Below, piece after piece: positions 1 to 11,399 of a stretch of 64,000 nt of DNA. The translations under genes and the position numbers were made by a program. The stretch covers positions 46,164,384 through 46,228,383 of the forward strand of contig CM044874.1 of NCBI GenBank assembly GCA_024500155.1. Direction: 5' to 3'. The notes beneath the pieces were generated by a model. It was given only the letters and a program-made list of their open reading frames with translations, searched no databases and was not told the DNA's origin. Within the stretch, counting starts at the first letter, position 1, and every line of letters starts with the position of its first letter. Origin of the DNA: Chenopodium formosanum (taxonomy: Eukaryota > Streptophyta > Magnoliopsida > Caryophyllales > Amaranthaceae).

Positions 1-2348
1 CTTGAATACCGAGAGATCTTAACAACTTTGAGTACTTCTCGAAACCAAGTAATCTTTTCATTTCCACTTAATTAAACCTCACTATCTATTCTTTCTATCT
101 GCATGAAAAATTGGTAAAACTTATTTCGGGTCTGTTATCTCAAACAACTCCAAATAAGATCGGATGTATTCATAACTTGTTTGTTCCCACTGACATGGTA
201 AAAATCAACTCTCTTCAGTACTTACTATACAAACTTTTATTCACTCTCAAATTCTTAAGACACAAATTGTTTTTAAACAACTTGTATAACTCTTTAACTC
301 AACCGTCAAAACTTCAGGAATTGATCTCCCTTTGGTATATATATAGTTTTCACTTCTAAACACCATCTCGTTTCACCTTTTTCCCACTATGGGATTGTTG
401 GTGGTTATATCATCCTTGCCTCCTTGGCAATCTGTCAAGCTTGCCTTACTAGCTTGTTCAAATAATTCCATAACTAAAATTGCTTCTTGTTACCATACTT
501 TCTTGATGATAAAACTGGTTGCTATATAGGTTGGGTTGAAACACTTAGCTTCCTCTTATTCTAATCAACTAAAATCAACCACTAAACTCAATCAAGAAAC
601 AATTATCATTTAATTCGAATTAAGGTTTGAGGTAATAAAAAAATTTATGTCCTCATCCCTATTAATTCGAATACATAAAATCTTGATTGATAAACAACCA
701 AAATTCATATACTTAAACAAACAACCAAAAATAAAAATAAAAAAAATATCCCCATTAATTGCTACTCACAAAGGGAAGAAAGAAATGAGTAGCACTTGGA
801 AAACAATAGAAATCATAAGGTTGTTGAACAACTCTAAAAGATTAGGTGAATAAATTCAAGAATTTTCTCCAAATTATAGCATTGCTACCCATAATGACTC
901 CTTAAAGTAAAATAATTATCCTCATATCCCAAGTGAAAGAATAAATACTCATAACTCCTAAATAACATATGTCAATATTCTCAAGGTTGAAAATGTGACA
1001 ATGTATTTAAGGTCCAACATAACAAGAGTTCTTAATATTCCAACATGATCATAACTTCTCAAAACTCCAACCATATACTAAAATATATATGCTCAATTCT
1101 CCATCCCAAATTAAATAACTTTAATCATAAGAAATGATAAGTCACTACTCATATAATAACTTTCATCAATTGATCCGCATTGAGTATCCCTCAACTCATA
1201 TAATAACTTTCATCATTACTCATCTCTAATCAATTCCTATGCTAACCTCACTTGGGCTCTTGTTCAATTTCGATTCCAATTCAAACTCATACTCAAAGAC
1301 AAAACATATTCCTCAGAATAGATAATATCCCAAATGATTTCATCCTTAAAATGCCTAACCATATGCATTAAAATCAATCTCTTTATCCTTATAATTTGGT
1401 GTCTCCATACACAAGTGTACAAAACTCAAATTACTCATTTTTAATATCTAGACAACGTATCTTAACAACAAATTATCCCAAAACAATACTCACATTCATT
1501 TGATGATGTGCATCCAAAATTTCTTCAAAAATACATCTTAAATAAGACCATTGAAAAGAACCATCCTAACATAAGTAATTAAACTCTCAAAATCCTTAAC
1601 ATTCCTCAAAATTCTCATCATAGAAACTCACAGGGTATAGGTTTAGGGATCCTACAAGAAAACGGGATTAACTACCAATAGCAAACTCTTCCCATACCAT
1701 ATAATACAGTTCTTGCAGAAAATTAAGTTCGATGTTCAATCAAACAATCTTGATAGCTCACATATAATGATTCACATATTACATGTTGTCATCAATAAAC
1801 ATTTAGTCATACACCATACTTGAACAACTCTAACAAAATATATATATATAAATATATATATATGTATATATGTATGCACATAGGAAAGAAATTAAATTCT
1901 ATCCTATATGCTCTTTCTTCTCCTACCCAACCTCACCAACATGCTTATAAAATCTTTTAACACATATTTCTTACCTCAATCCTTGCTTTCCTGCAACATG
2001 AACAAACAAAAAATATTTTTGACTCCCTCTTTTTTATTTTTTTATTTATTTTTTTTTTTTAAGAAATTCAAAAATAAGCTTTGAAAAAGACCAAAAAAAT
2101 TTCGGCTTTCTAAAAAAAAAATCGGACATTTTTAATTAAAAAAAAAAAACGGATGTTCTTCATAAAAAAAAAAAATCGTCATTCCTAAAATAAAAACAAA
2201 AATAAAATTCAAAACATTTTAGTTTAACACCGTTTAATTAAATAAGCACTTGGCCAAGTTTTAAAACAAAACACTTTAAAATACATTATTTTTTTTTTTT
2301 TTGCTTTAGTGGTAATAAAATCTCAACCAAAGCTCCCAAATACCACTT
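1..2348 (-). other. 5' leader of a minus-strand Tekay-like retrotransposon, no gene
   Basis: This is AT-rich DNA without a credible reading frame; the short open frames have no recognisable domain. It abuts the TG end of the LTR at 2349, and the complement of 2332-2345 reads TGGTATTTGGGAGC, a degenerate initiator-Met-tRNA primer site. I therefore infer that it is the untranslated leader of the element whose 5' LTR is 2349-5123, read on the minus strand and running off the left edge. Poly-A/T runs lie at about 2030-2170 and 2288-2302, and a short TA repeat near 1840-1870. Confidence 0.5.
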
Positions 2349-5123
2349 TGTAACACCCTAGAAATTCCTTTCTTTTAAAATACATGTTTTGCCTTGTTTA
2401 AAAATTTAAATAGGAATATCTAAGATATTACCGCCACCGTGAAAACGGCTAAGGCAACCATCAAAGACACATCGGAAGACTAATTTCAAAACCATTCAAA
2501 ACAAGTCAACTTGAAAAGTCAACCAACGAAAGTAAAGCCAAAACCAAAGTCAAACAAAGTAAAATGAAAGCATCCTACAACTTGGAAACATTGTAGGCCC
2601 TTATTAAAACCAAACCAACTTTAAAACTTTTGCGTTAGTCATGCATGATAATAATATCATAAATAATTAAATCATTAAACACATCATATACTTATAGAAA
2701 CTAGCATGATTCGCTCTTCGCTCATGCTCATTCATGAATATGCTTCATCACCTGAAAACATCCTCTCTACTTGTCCCCACTACTCGCCATTAGAAAATGG
2801 GTCATCTTAGGGCCAAAGTAAAGACATGGCCAAACACACAAACACACACAATCAGCAAAGCTGAGCACATAAGCGTAATTAAACACACTAACATGCTTTC
2901 ACCTATCAACACACACTTACCTCATTGCACCTGTTTACAAGCACACACAACAATTAACAAGACACATTAACTAGACACTAAATAATTCATTTAGCGTTGA
3001 TTACACATCGAACGGGTTTCCAACTATACATCCCCCAAATAAATTAAGGTTAACTAACACGGGAGCTAACCGTGCCAGCGACAAAACCACTCAAAGGTGG
3101 CGGAATTCCGGCGCATAATAAGAAATAAAAAGGAATGTAAATCGTCCTGTACTCCATTAGAAGTTATGGTTAAATATAAAACCCCATAACTCCCCCCATT
3201 GTTCTTACTCAAGGTATATACGTTCCAAGAGTTTTGGTGTGTAATCTTTTTCACTTTACGTTATTTACATATTATTGGACTTGGTGATGACTCTCAAAGA
3301 ATACTAAATCAATCAACAATATTTATTCAATCAACCAAACATACCAATTTAATTCTTGAATAGTTAGTGACCACATATTATTTAATGTTGAACCCTTTTT
3401 AATTCTACCTCAGTGTCAAAGACACCTTAAACGGATAAAGCGCCAAAAATCCTATCCCTCGGTGTTAAAAACACCTTAAGTGCACAAAGGCACCAACATA
3501 CCATTTGTTCCTTGTGTACATAGATACTTATATAGCTCCTTCCTCATGCTTAAAGCATCTATAAAAATTATTTGAACCATAATAAAATTCCTTTTCAATA
3601 TTCCTAACATAATTAAACATGTAGTTTAATTAATCATGCATTCTAACATGCCATAAATAAAAGTGTGGTTCAAACGCAATATGCCAAACATTAATTTTCC
3701 AACTATTAATCCATCTCAAATAAATCATACTTTCTAATTTATTCACCAATATCAAAAATCCACAATTCCAATCATAAATCTTACCATGATACTATTTAGG
3801 ATTAATTAAGTCAAGTCTAGCATGATACTACATCACCAAAAATATGCTAAGTACGCGTACGTACCTTAATTAAGCCCTTAGAGTGGCCAAATACACTACA
3901 ACACCTTTCGAACCAAGTCTACTACATAAAGGGACAATAAACCTATATTAATTACCTTAGTATACACAAATTTCCAGCAACTTTTAAACATTTTAAAACC
4001 TCACTAACAAGCTGAAATTTTGGTTTAAAACCTTTAAAACTCTCTCTTTAAGAGGGTAATTAAAACCACAAAGTGAAAACTCAATTATAGTGTTCATATA
4101 AAAATTCCAGCATACTTTTTAAGGCTTAACCCCTAAAATAAATCTGAAAATTATATTAAAACCACTTAAAATATTATCTAATTATGGGTAATCAACTCCT
4201 TTTAATTAATACACAAAAGTAGTATGTAAATAACAATTCCAGCATTATTCTATTAACAAAAACCCATTAAAATTTCATTAAACTCCATAAAGATACAATC
4301 TTTAAGCTTTATTACCACTTACAATCAATGGGTATATAAAACCCCCAAATCAATTGTAAGTTAGAACCTTAAAAATCAACACTTTAATAATTAAAACCCT
4401 AACTTTTAATACTTCATAAAATATGAAAATTTAACACTTTATAATCTAAAATTTACAATATTTAATCATTAAAATATAATTACCAAACATACTAATCATA
4501 TTCAAACAATTAAAATCAAAAACACAAATTATAAATTGTTAAAACAGTAATTAAAACAAGAGGAGAGAGAAGGGAGAAAGACCGCCGGTGGTTGTTGGGG
4601 TGGCTGCAGCCGCCGGCTGCTGGTGGACGACGAAAGGTGATCGTCAGGCAAGGTGGTCCGGCGGCTGGAGGGTGACGTGGCAATGGGTTCATTAAACCCA
4701 CCCATGGACCTCACGTAAGGGGAACAAGAAAAAAAATGGAAGTAAGGGAAAAAGAAGGAAAAAGAAAGAAAAAGGAAAAGGGAAAAGAAAAGGAAAATTA
4801 AGGAGAAACTAACCTTTTGACTTGTTGACTTTGTGTGGGAAAATTTTGGGGATAAATGGAGTATTTATAGTGTAGAGTAGGTTAGGGTAGGTTTAGGCTT
4901 CATAAAAATAATGGACTTAAATAATGAAATAGGTGGCCCAAAAGTAAAACTAGGATGATTGGGTTCATAATAAAGATGGGCTACGTTTGGATTAAATACT
5001 TATTGACCCAAATATAAATACTTACTTTATTTATAATCCAATAATTAAAATAGTTTGACCAAAAATATATTTTATAATTAAATAAATAAATTTATAGAAT
5101 ACATTAAAAATACGGGGTATTAA
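2349..5123 (-). repeat. LTR of a Tekay-like Ty3/gypsy element (copy A)
   Basis: On the plus strand the unit starts TGTAACACCC at 2349 and ends at the ACGGGGTATTA stretch near 5113-5123. In element orientation it ends GGGTGTTACA followed by the primer site, a layout typical of Tekay/Del chromoviruses. A second, diverged copy is split between 19,516-19,634 and 31,935-33,925. The stretch around 2820-3250 (G-rich part, AACGGGTTTCC motif and flanking lines) matches that copy closely. CTATAAATAC on the minus strand at 4861-4870 is the likely TATA box. The terminal TG of the 5' end appears mutated. Lineage assignment is from termini only, since no pol of this family is in the window. Confidence 0.65.
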
Positions 5124-5129
5124 ATTTTA

Positions 5130-6542
5130 CGGGGAATACGATTTTATCCTCCTGTACGGTTAAATTTCATCTTATTTTAGAAAACACGTCAAAAATTAGG
5201 TTAGCGCCTAACGCCAGACATTAGCGCCTGGCGCTAGCGTTAGCATCTGGCTCTGCTGTCTGGCGCTAATGTCTGGCGCTTACTTCGTTTTTTCACGTCA
5301 GAACTCTGGTTCAATTTTCTATCTTTTTGGTTGATTTTCTCTATAAATAGCCTCCTAAAAACTCCGTTTTGAATCGTCTAAAATCATCTCTAATCATCAA
5401 TTCTCATCAATCCTTCTCATCAAATCTCATCAAGAATCTCTTGATTCTCTCTCTTTTTCTAAACCAACCCTATTTACAAACACAATTCCTCATACATTAG
5501 CACTAGACATACCTAGCATTGTTCGAAGTTGCCTTCGCCCTAGACGTGAAAGGTTTTTAATTTTTGAGGGTTTGGTCCCAAATCTCTCTTTCAATTATTA
5601 TTTAAATTAGTTCTTTGTTTTATATTTTCCTTGAATTTACTAACGTGTGTATTTTGTTATTAGAAAGAGGTATAAGGCATCCAAGTAAGTGTTTTAATTG
5701 ATTTATTGATATTTTGATATAAAAATCATGGTTAGGTTGTTATTATGATTTCCTAGTATTATGTTTAGGGAAAAGGTTATAATATCAAATATGCTTATTA
5801 TGATTCCTGCGATGCTTCCTATTTTCTTTCCGAATATCATGTTAGTATCATGTTAGGGCTATGTATTTGATTTTTATTGTTTAGTGACATGCTAGGGTTT
5901 GTTATTAATCTTATTAGTATCATCCCTAAGATCTTGTTATTAATATTATGCTTTAACATGATTATGATTTATGATTCTTATTTTGATTATTATAATTATT
6001 TTAATTATTATCATATTGTTTGATACTCATTATTATTTATTGCTTGATCACACCTTTTATGCATGTGTTAAAGGGAATTTGTACTTGTAATCACGCTTAA
6101 TAAGATAATTAATAATCTTGTTTAGGGTTAATTTGATTATAATTCAAGTGATCGCCAATAATAGCTTTATTTTTGCATTAATATTCAACCAACATACATA
6201 TACAGGTTTAGGTTAATGCTATTGATTGCATGTTAGTCATAAAGCGCACATGAATACGATCAGAATAAAGTAGAGGCCTGTTATTAGGGCAGGTTAAATC
6301 TCTTTTAGGTTGGATTTGTACCTTCATCCCCGAACTACCAGTCATGGTTCCAGGCCAATTGGAGTTGACGATCTCCTGGATTGTTAAGGGGTGTAACCTT
6401 CACCTCGTGAACGGTTTACAAGTTCCTAAAACTTGTTGGCGACTCTTTTGCTCTATCTTCTTTCCGTTTGGACGCCACCGTACTTAAGTGTATGATCACA
6501 GTGGGGTTCAAGCTAGGGATAATGCTTAAAATATTCCCTACA
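5130..6542 (+). repeat. Truncated Ogre-type LTR, plus orientation
   Basis: From about 5130 this matches, in reverse complement, the LTRs at 42,421-44,341 and 51,385-53,343. It ends with the same ATTCCCTACA terminus at 6542. The first ~500 bp of the LTR are missing, apparently removed at the junction with copy A of the Tekay-like LTR. It contains a CTATAAATAG TATA box at 5341-5350 and a cluster of GCGCC palindromes upstream of it. No Ogre primer site follows; instead a reversed gag fragment of another family begins at once. It is therefore an LTR remnant, not part of a complete element. Confidence 0.75.
5201..5282. promoter_or_regulatory. GCGCC palindrome cluster A (LTR promoter)
   Basis: About five degenerate copies of TAGCGCCAGACGCTA, in both orientations, fill this stretch, including the perfect odd palindrome AGCGCCTGGCGCT. 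The cluster ends roughly 60 bp upstream of the CTATAAATAG box at 5341. Equivalent clusters sit at the same place in the other two Ogre-type LTRs. Confidence 0.7.
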
Positions 6543-6775
6543 AGACCGGATCCTAGTTAGTGTTCGAACTACAAGTAGGCTGGGGGTCTTTTTAGACTAC
6601 TGCCCCTTGTTCGTCTTTGAGGCGGCCTTTGACTTGAGGATGTATGACTTCAACTCCCCTTGGTCAGCCAGAGGGTTTAAAACCACTGAAGGCTGAAGCA
6701 ATCATTGGTGTCATGGATGATGTCCTTATGGAACTTACACTATTTATTCTTGTTCCGATTTTTGGAGGAACCTTT
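6543..6775 (-). pseudogene. Fragment of Tat-lineage gag (zinc-knuckle region)
   Basis: Read on the minus strand, this 230 bp aligns with the gag zinc-knuckle region of the element at 8278-19,515 (about 10,370-10,560). The His-Asp-Thr-Asn-Asp-Cys part of the knuckle and the following Lys-Ser-Tyr-Ile motif are recognisable. In-frame stops and a frameshift are present. It is bounded by the Ogre-type LTR end at 6542 and the Athila-like LTR start at 6776. It is thus a leftover of a second Tat copy, in the opposite orientation to the nearby full-length one. Confidence 0.7.
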
Positions 6776-8255
6776 TGATGAGGGGTGAGACTAGGTCGTT
6801 GAAACTAATCCTCCCTCAGTCAAACTAAATTTATAAGCACTTAACCAATCTAAAGACTAGTACAGAGGCAAGTCAAGGGTCGAACCCAAAGGAACGGTAA
6901 TGTTCAAGCACTCTTAATTATGTGCCTAAGCTAGGTCGAAGGCTAAGGATAAAAGGAGAACACGAACCAACTACCAAACAAAGAAACCAAACAAATAAAG
7001 CACAAGGAACGGGAATCAACAAATAATCATGACAATGGTTGTGAAGACTAATGGCAAACTCAATCAAAAGTGTCAATAAGCTATTTCCTAGAGGTCAAAC
7101 TAGCACCAACTATGAGAGAATCTAACTCGGAGCATCACTAATCAAGCTCAATCAACAATTGCAATTCCTAAATCAACAGTATGTATCATTAGAAACTACA
7201 ATGCAATCTAGCATAATTCTCAAGGCCTAATCAAATTACACACATGCAAACTTCCATTAATCACTTTAATCTCAACAATTAATCTACACAATCCCCAAAT
7301 TAAGCACAATCAATCATACAAGTTTCACCCTATCCCTAGCCAAACAACTACTCAAACATCATCATCTAATCACAAAAAACTAAAGAAAACAAGAATTAAC
7401 AATCTATGAAGAACACTTACACTAATCAAAGATCAAACGTCAAAACCAAATCAAACAAACATGAACTAACTAATCAAAGCAATAAATGAGATAGTGATTA
7501 GAAATGCTCATTGATAATAGAGAAGATCTCCAACACAATTTTCACTATTGAATCTTCAATCTCTCAATCACCATTGAAATTCCTCGTTTTCTCTCTCTAA
7601 AATATATTCCTAAACTAACCCTAAAACTAGAGAGAGAAGCTCTCAACTAAGCTAAAATTATGATCCAAATCTAACATGTAACTCGCTGCAAAAATTGGGT
7701 TCAAAAGGATATTTATAAGAGGCACGAAACGAAGAAGAGCAAAGACGAAACCCGCAGAGGACTGCCCGCGCAGCAGGGCAACGAGCCCGCGCTCTTCTGG
7801 GTTTCTTCGGAACTTCTCGCGGCTTCGTGTGTTCGCTAAGGTCTTCGAGGGAACGCGCAATATGATGATGATGAACACTAAGATTGGCAGTCCCAAAAAG
7901 CACTTGACAGTGGGTTCAACACCCCTATCTTCATGGGAGCACGGCTTGAGAGCACAAGAGCTAGAACTTGGAGAATCCTCTTCCTTGCATCCTGAGCTTT
8001 CCAATTGCCATGAGCTTGCTCCAAAAGCATCTTCCACCTTATTAAATCACCAATATCAAGACCCGAACCTCGTACAATACCTACAACCATGAAAATAGAG
8101 CAAATAAAAGAGAAAAGAGTAGAAAAACAAACAAAATGCACAAAAGCTACAAAATAAGAGAGGAAAGGTAAAACCAAGACCAACTGCATAAAACAAGGCA
8201 TTTATTGAGCATGAAAGCTATGAAAAGAGGAAGAAAACAACCTAAATGCTCATCA
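6776..8255 (-). repeat. Isolated Athila-like LTR
   Basis: The unit begins TGATGAGGGG and ends GCTCATCA, giving inverted ends TGATGA/TCATCA. A minus-strand TATAAATA box lies near 7705-7715, and a purine-rich stretch sits downstream in element orientation. Its organisation (start motif, phrase 'gtcaagggtcgaaccc', short exon-like CT-rich stretches) resembles the LTRs at 20,916 and 27,747. No primer site or polypurine tract adjoins it and the flanking pentamers differ, so I see an isolated LTR without target duplication. The open frames inside it have no coding features. Confidence 0.5.
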
Positions 8256-8277
8256 AATGGGTGCCATTTATGACACT

Positions 8278-8717
8278 TGTTTAGGGTATTTTTACTCTAG
8301 ACACGTGGACTAATGAGAGCTCTCCACATGTCGAGCTCAGGATGGCCCATGTGGCCCAACATCCTCTTGACACGTGGACCAAGGAGAGGGCGCAACCCAC
8401 TAAAATCTAGGTCAAGTGACCTAGGTAGGGGCACTTTTCCCAACGACCCTACAAATAGGGAGATATTTCCCTATTTTGGGGACAGATTGAATCATTTATT
8501 ACACCCTTATTCTCTCACATCAGAGAAATACCTGAGCTTGGAATCCGAGCAGATCCCTACCTAAATTTCCACTCTCTTTATTCTGTTTCAAGTCGCTAAC
8601 TTGACCGTCGGAGGCGGAGCTCCAACCACCCGGAGTCTCCGTTATTTTGCAGGTGCAGCTCAGCTAGAATCAGACTTCGTGACGTAACTCTCCCAAGGGA
8701 CAAAATCCCCCAAAACA
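8278..8717 (+). repeat. 5' LTR of Tat element (440 bp)
   Basis: TGTTTAGGG start and CCAAAACA end match the 3' LTR at 18,952-19,515. It is about 124 bp shorter because it lost the second unit of a ~69 bp tandem repeat plus adjacent sequence; the break lies at a shared GGCGCA. The TATA position reads CTACAAATAG (8450-8459), one substitution away from CTATAAATAG in the 3' LTR, and two of the four G-boxes of the 3' LTR remain intact. Confidence 0.9.
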
Positions 8718-8737
8718 TTTGGCGTCGTCTCTGGGGA
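8718..8737 (+). other. Primer binding site of Tat element
   Basis: TTTGGCGTCGTCTCTGGGGA lies immediately after the LTR. TGGCG...TGGGGA fits the complement of a tRNA 3' end ending in CCA. The exact tRNA species was not determined. Confidence 0.75.
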
Positions 8738-8750
8738 AAGTACCTCGAAG

Positions 8751-10681
8751 ATGGTTCAAGAGTCTGTACCACCCCCTAACCGTTTGGGTGAAGACCCAGA
8801 AGTTTTTACAGACCATGAGGAGGATGAAGATCCTCAGGTCGAAGCTTTCACAGCCGAAGACGGCTCTCTCAAAACTAAACGCATCCGGCCCAGAGACACT
8901 CTGGAGCGGGGTGCCTCCTAGGCGGGTCCAAGTCGACCCTTTGGGCAGCCGGAAGGGGAAACCCAAACGGCCGCTGGATCAGCCCCTGTCACTCGAGATG
9001 AACTCATGAGATTCATGACAAGTTTCAAGGGTGAAATTACAGAGCTGATCACCAAGAGTCGGGCTGGTCCAAGTAAAGGCCAGTCGGCGAAGAAGACTCC
9101 TCCAGAGAAGGGGAAGTCAGTCAGAAACCGGCAGCCCACTCCCCATCCAAAGGAGAAGCCAGCTGGGACCATTGATTGGTAAAAAATTCTCCTCCATGGG
9201 AGGAACACCAACAACACTCGCCGGCCTCAGCAGCCGGTGAGAAGCAAAAAATCAACTATTTATGCCCGGGAGATCATCAACCGGAAGAGAAATCAATCGC
9301 TGTCTGAGTCGGCTTCAACGTCAAATTTTCCAGACAGCTTCAACAACATTTCTGCAGGGAGTGCACCTTCCTTACATGAGAGTCAGACAGGCAGTAATAC
9401 CGTCCATTCTTGCCCTCATATGATTGGAGCTTTCCCGTATGTGCCTACTCAGGCCTACGGGCAGTATCCTCCTCACTTCTTGCAGTCGGCCTTCTTTGGG
9501 GGTCAGGCGGCATATCCAAACGTCCAGCCATTGGACTGGCAGCTTCGTATGCTGCGCCTGGGTGAACAACCTTCTGCGTTCACTCAGGAGATAACCGAGG
9601 CGGCTCAGCCGGCGAAGGTTAAGAATGTGTTGGTTGGTACCTATGATGGTACCTCCAATCCGGAAGATCACCTCATGACTTACACCAACCTCATGTATAT
9701 GCAGGGGTTGGATGATGCCACTTGGTGTCGATGCTTCCCGGCTACGTTGAAGGGCATTGCCCAACAATGGTTTGGTAATCTGCTAGCCGGGTCCATAGAT
9801 AGCTTCAGGAAGCTTGCCTTCCTGTTTGCCTCTAACTTCTCAATGAACATCCCTGCTAAGAAAAAAAGCCTTGATTTGAGCACTGTTAAGCCGGGAGAGA
9901 GAGAAGGGCTGCGCTCATATGTCAGGCGGTTCAACCTGATCAGAATTCAGATTCAGGGGCTGTCTGATGAGGTAGCTTTTACAGACTTTTTTAAGGGTCT
10001 GAGAGACGGGTCGACCTTTAAGTTCAACCTTGTCAGAAAAGGGGCTTTCACCCTACAGGCGACCCTGAGGGAGGTGAAAAGTTATAATCAAGCTACCAAT
10101 CTCTGCTCGCCTGGTAGCCAGTCGGACTCTAAGAAGTCTGACAAGCAGAAAGGCAACCGGCCGGCTCAGCCGGCTAAAAAGAAAGAAGAGAGCAAGAAAA
10201 GAAGGGAGGTTTGGGCGGTTAGTAATTCTGATCAGCCGTCCCAGAAGAAGAAGAAAGAATTTAAACCCCTAAGTACGAGTTTAACAAGGACTGCAACTCC
10301 TTCCACATGGAGATAAAGGACCGGCTGTCCCTTGAGAAGCCGAATTCAATGAAAAGTTCCGTTCAATCTAGGAACAAAAATTAATTTTGTCAATACCATG
10401 AGGAAGTTGGCCATGACACCAACGACTGCTTCAGCCTACAACGGACGTTGGACCGTGTGGCTGACAAGGGGATGCTGAAGTCCTATATTTCTAAGTCCCC
10501 AACCGAATCAAAAAAGAAAAACCAGGGCCAGTCCTCCAAGACTACCCCCCAGCCTGCTAGTAGTTCGGATACCGACAAGGAGCCGGTCTACACTATAGCA
10601 GGCGGGTTATCATGTGGTGGCCCTACCATAAGTGGCACCAAGAGCAATCTTCGAAAGATGGAAAAAGATGATGATGAGTAG
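8751..10681 (+). pseudogene. gag: gag (capsid/nucleocapsid polyprotein), broken
   Basis: Gag packages element RNA into virus-like particles. The frame opens at the ATG at 8751, 14 bp after the primer site, and runs to about 10,270, interrupted by TAG at 8919 and TAA at 9180. A Retrotrans_gag-type core is visible in the 9237-10,316 stretch (YDGTSNPEDHLMTY ... AQQWF ... FKGLRDGS), followed by a Lys-rich tail. A frameshift near 10,270 moves the end into another frame, where the zinc knuckle is intact (C-x3-H-x4-GH-x4-C around 10,388-10,435). That frame carries TAG at 10,679 and continues directly into protease. Confidence 0.9.
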
Positions 10682-11338
10682 GCGGAAGCCAGCTCCTCCT
10701 TCCTAGACGTCTTGATCACTAAGAAGGACAGGGGCAGCGTCCGCCGCCCGCATGATGACCCGGTGGTCATTGAATGTAAGGTTGCCAACCAGCTGGTTGG
10801 ACGAATCCTTATTGACACCGGCAGCTCATCAGATATCATCAGCCTCCGGTGCCTGCAGAAGCTGAAATACAATATCAGCAACATGCATCCGGTAACCCAC
10901 CCCTTGGTTGGTTTTGGGGGTAGGATGGTCTACCCAGCCGGAAGGATCGACTTACCCATCCGGCTGGGAGAGAAGGGCCAAGGGCGACATATTGTCGTCT
11001 GGTTCTTGGTCGTTGAGGAATTGACCGCCTATAACATTATCCTTGGCAGGCCAACCCTCAACGTAGCCAAGGCGGTAATCATCCCATCTCTCATGCTCAT
11101 CAAGTATGAGAAGGATGATGGCACTGTTGGTTCCCTGAATGGGGATCAGAAGACGGCTCGGGAGTGCTACCTCCCAGCTGTCAGGGACACTGTAACTCCA
11201 GGTGTCCAACCAATAGACCTTGACAATGTCAAGGATGCCGATCCAGCACCCGCCCCACCAGCAGCCGGTAAGATAAGAAAGGCACCTCTGCTGGTGGAGG
11301 TGAAGAAAGAGAAAAAAATAGCAATCACTGACCGGTGA
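10682..11338 (+). pseudogene. pro: Aspartic protease domain
   Basis: This retropepsin-type domain cleaves the Gag-Pol polyprotein. It continues in frame from the gag zinc-knuckle segment. The catalytic motif ILIDTGSSSD is intact at about 10,808-10,837, and the second conserved element NIILGRPTLN lies about 11,033-11,062. The frame ends with TGA at 11,336, then shifts into the pol frame starting upstream of 11,448. Because the gag-protease frame contains TAG at 10,679, no full Gag-Pro would be made from this copy. Confidence 0.9.
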
Positions 11339-11399
11339 GCGGTCAGATGAGCTCTGTCCCCAACCGGCTGGCGAAAGCATTGATCTCGTTCTGGATGAC

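Noticed and set aside
4516..4714. Pro/Ser-rich minus-strand open frames
   Set aside because: GC-rich leader-like stretch inside the Tekay-like LTR; short, overlapping frames without coding features.
5201..5282. GCGCC clusters as a CRISPR array or satellite
   Set aside because: Units are degenerate, irregularly spaced and in both orientations, in a plant nuclear context; they look like clustered binding sites, not regular repeats with spacers.
7627..8201. Overlapping open frames of 81-136 codons on both strands
   Set aside because: They lie within an LTR, overlap in several frames and lack any recognisable domain.
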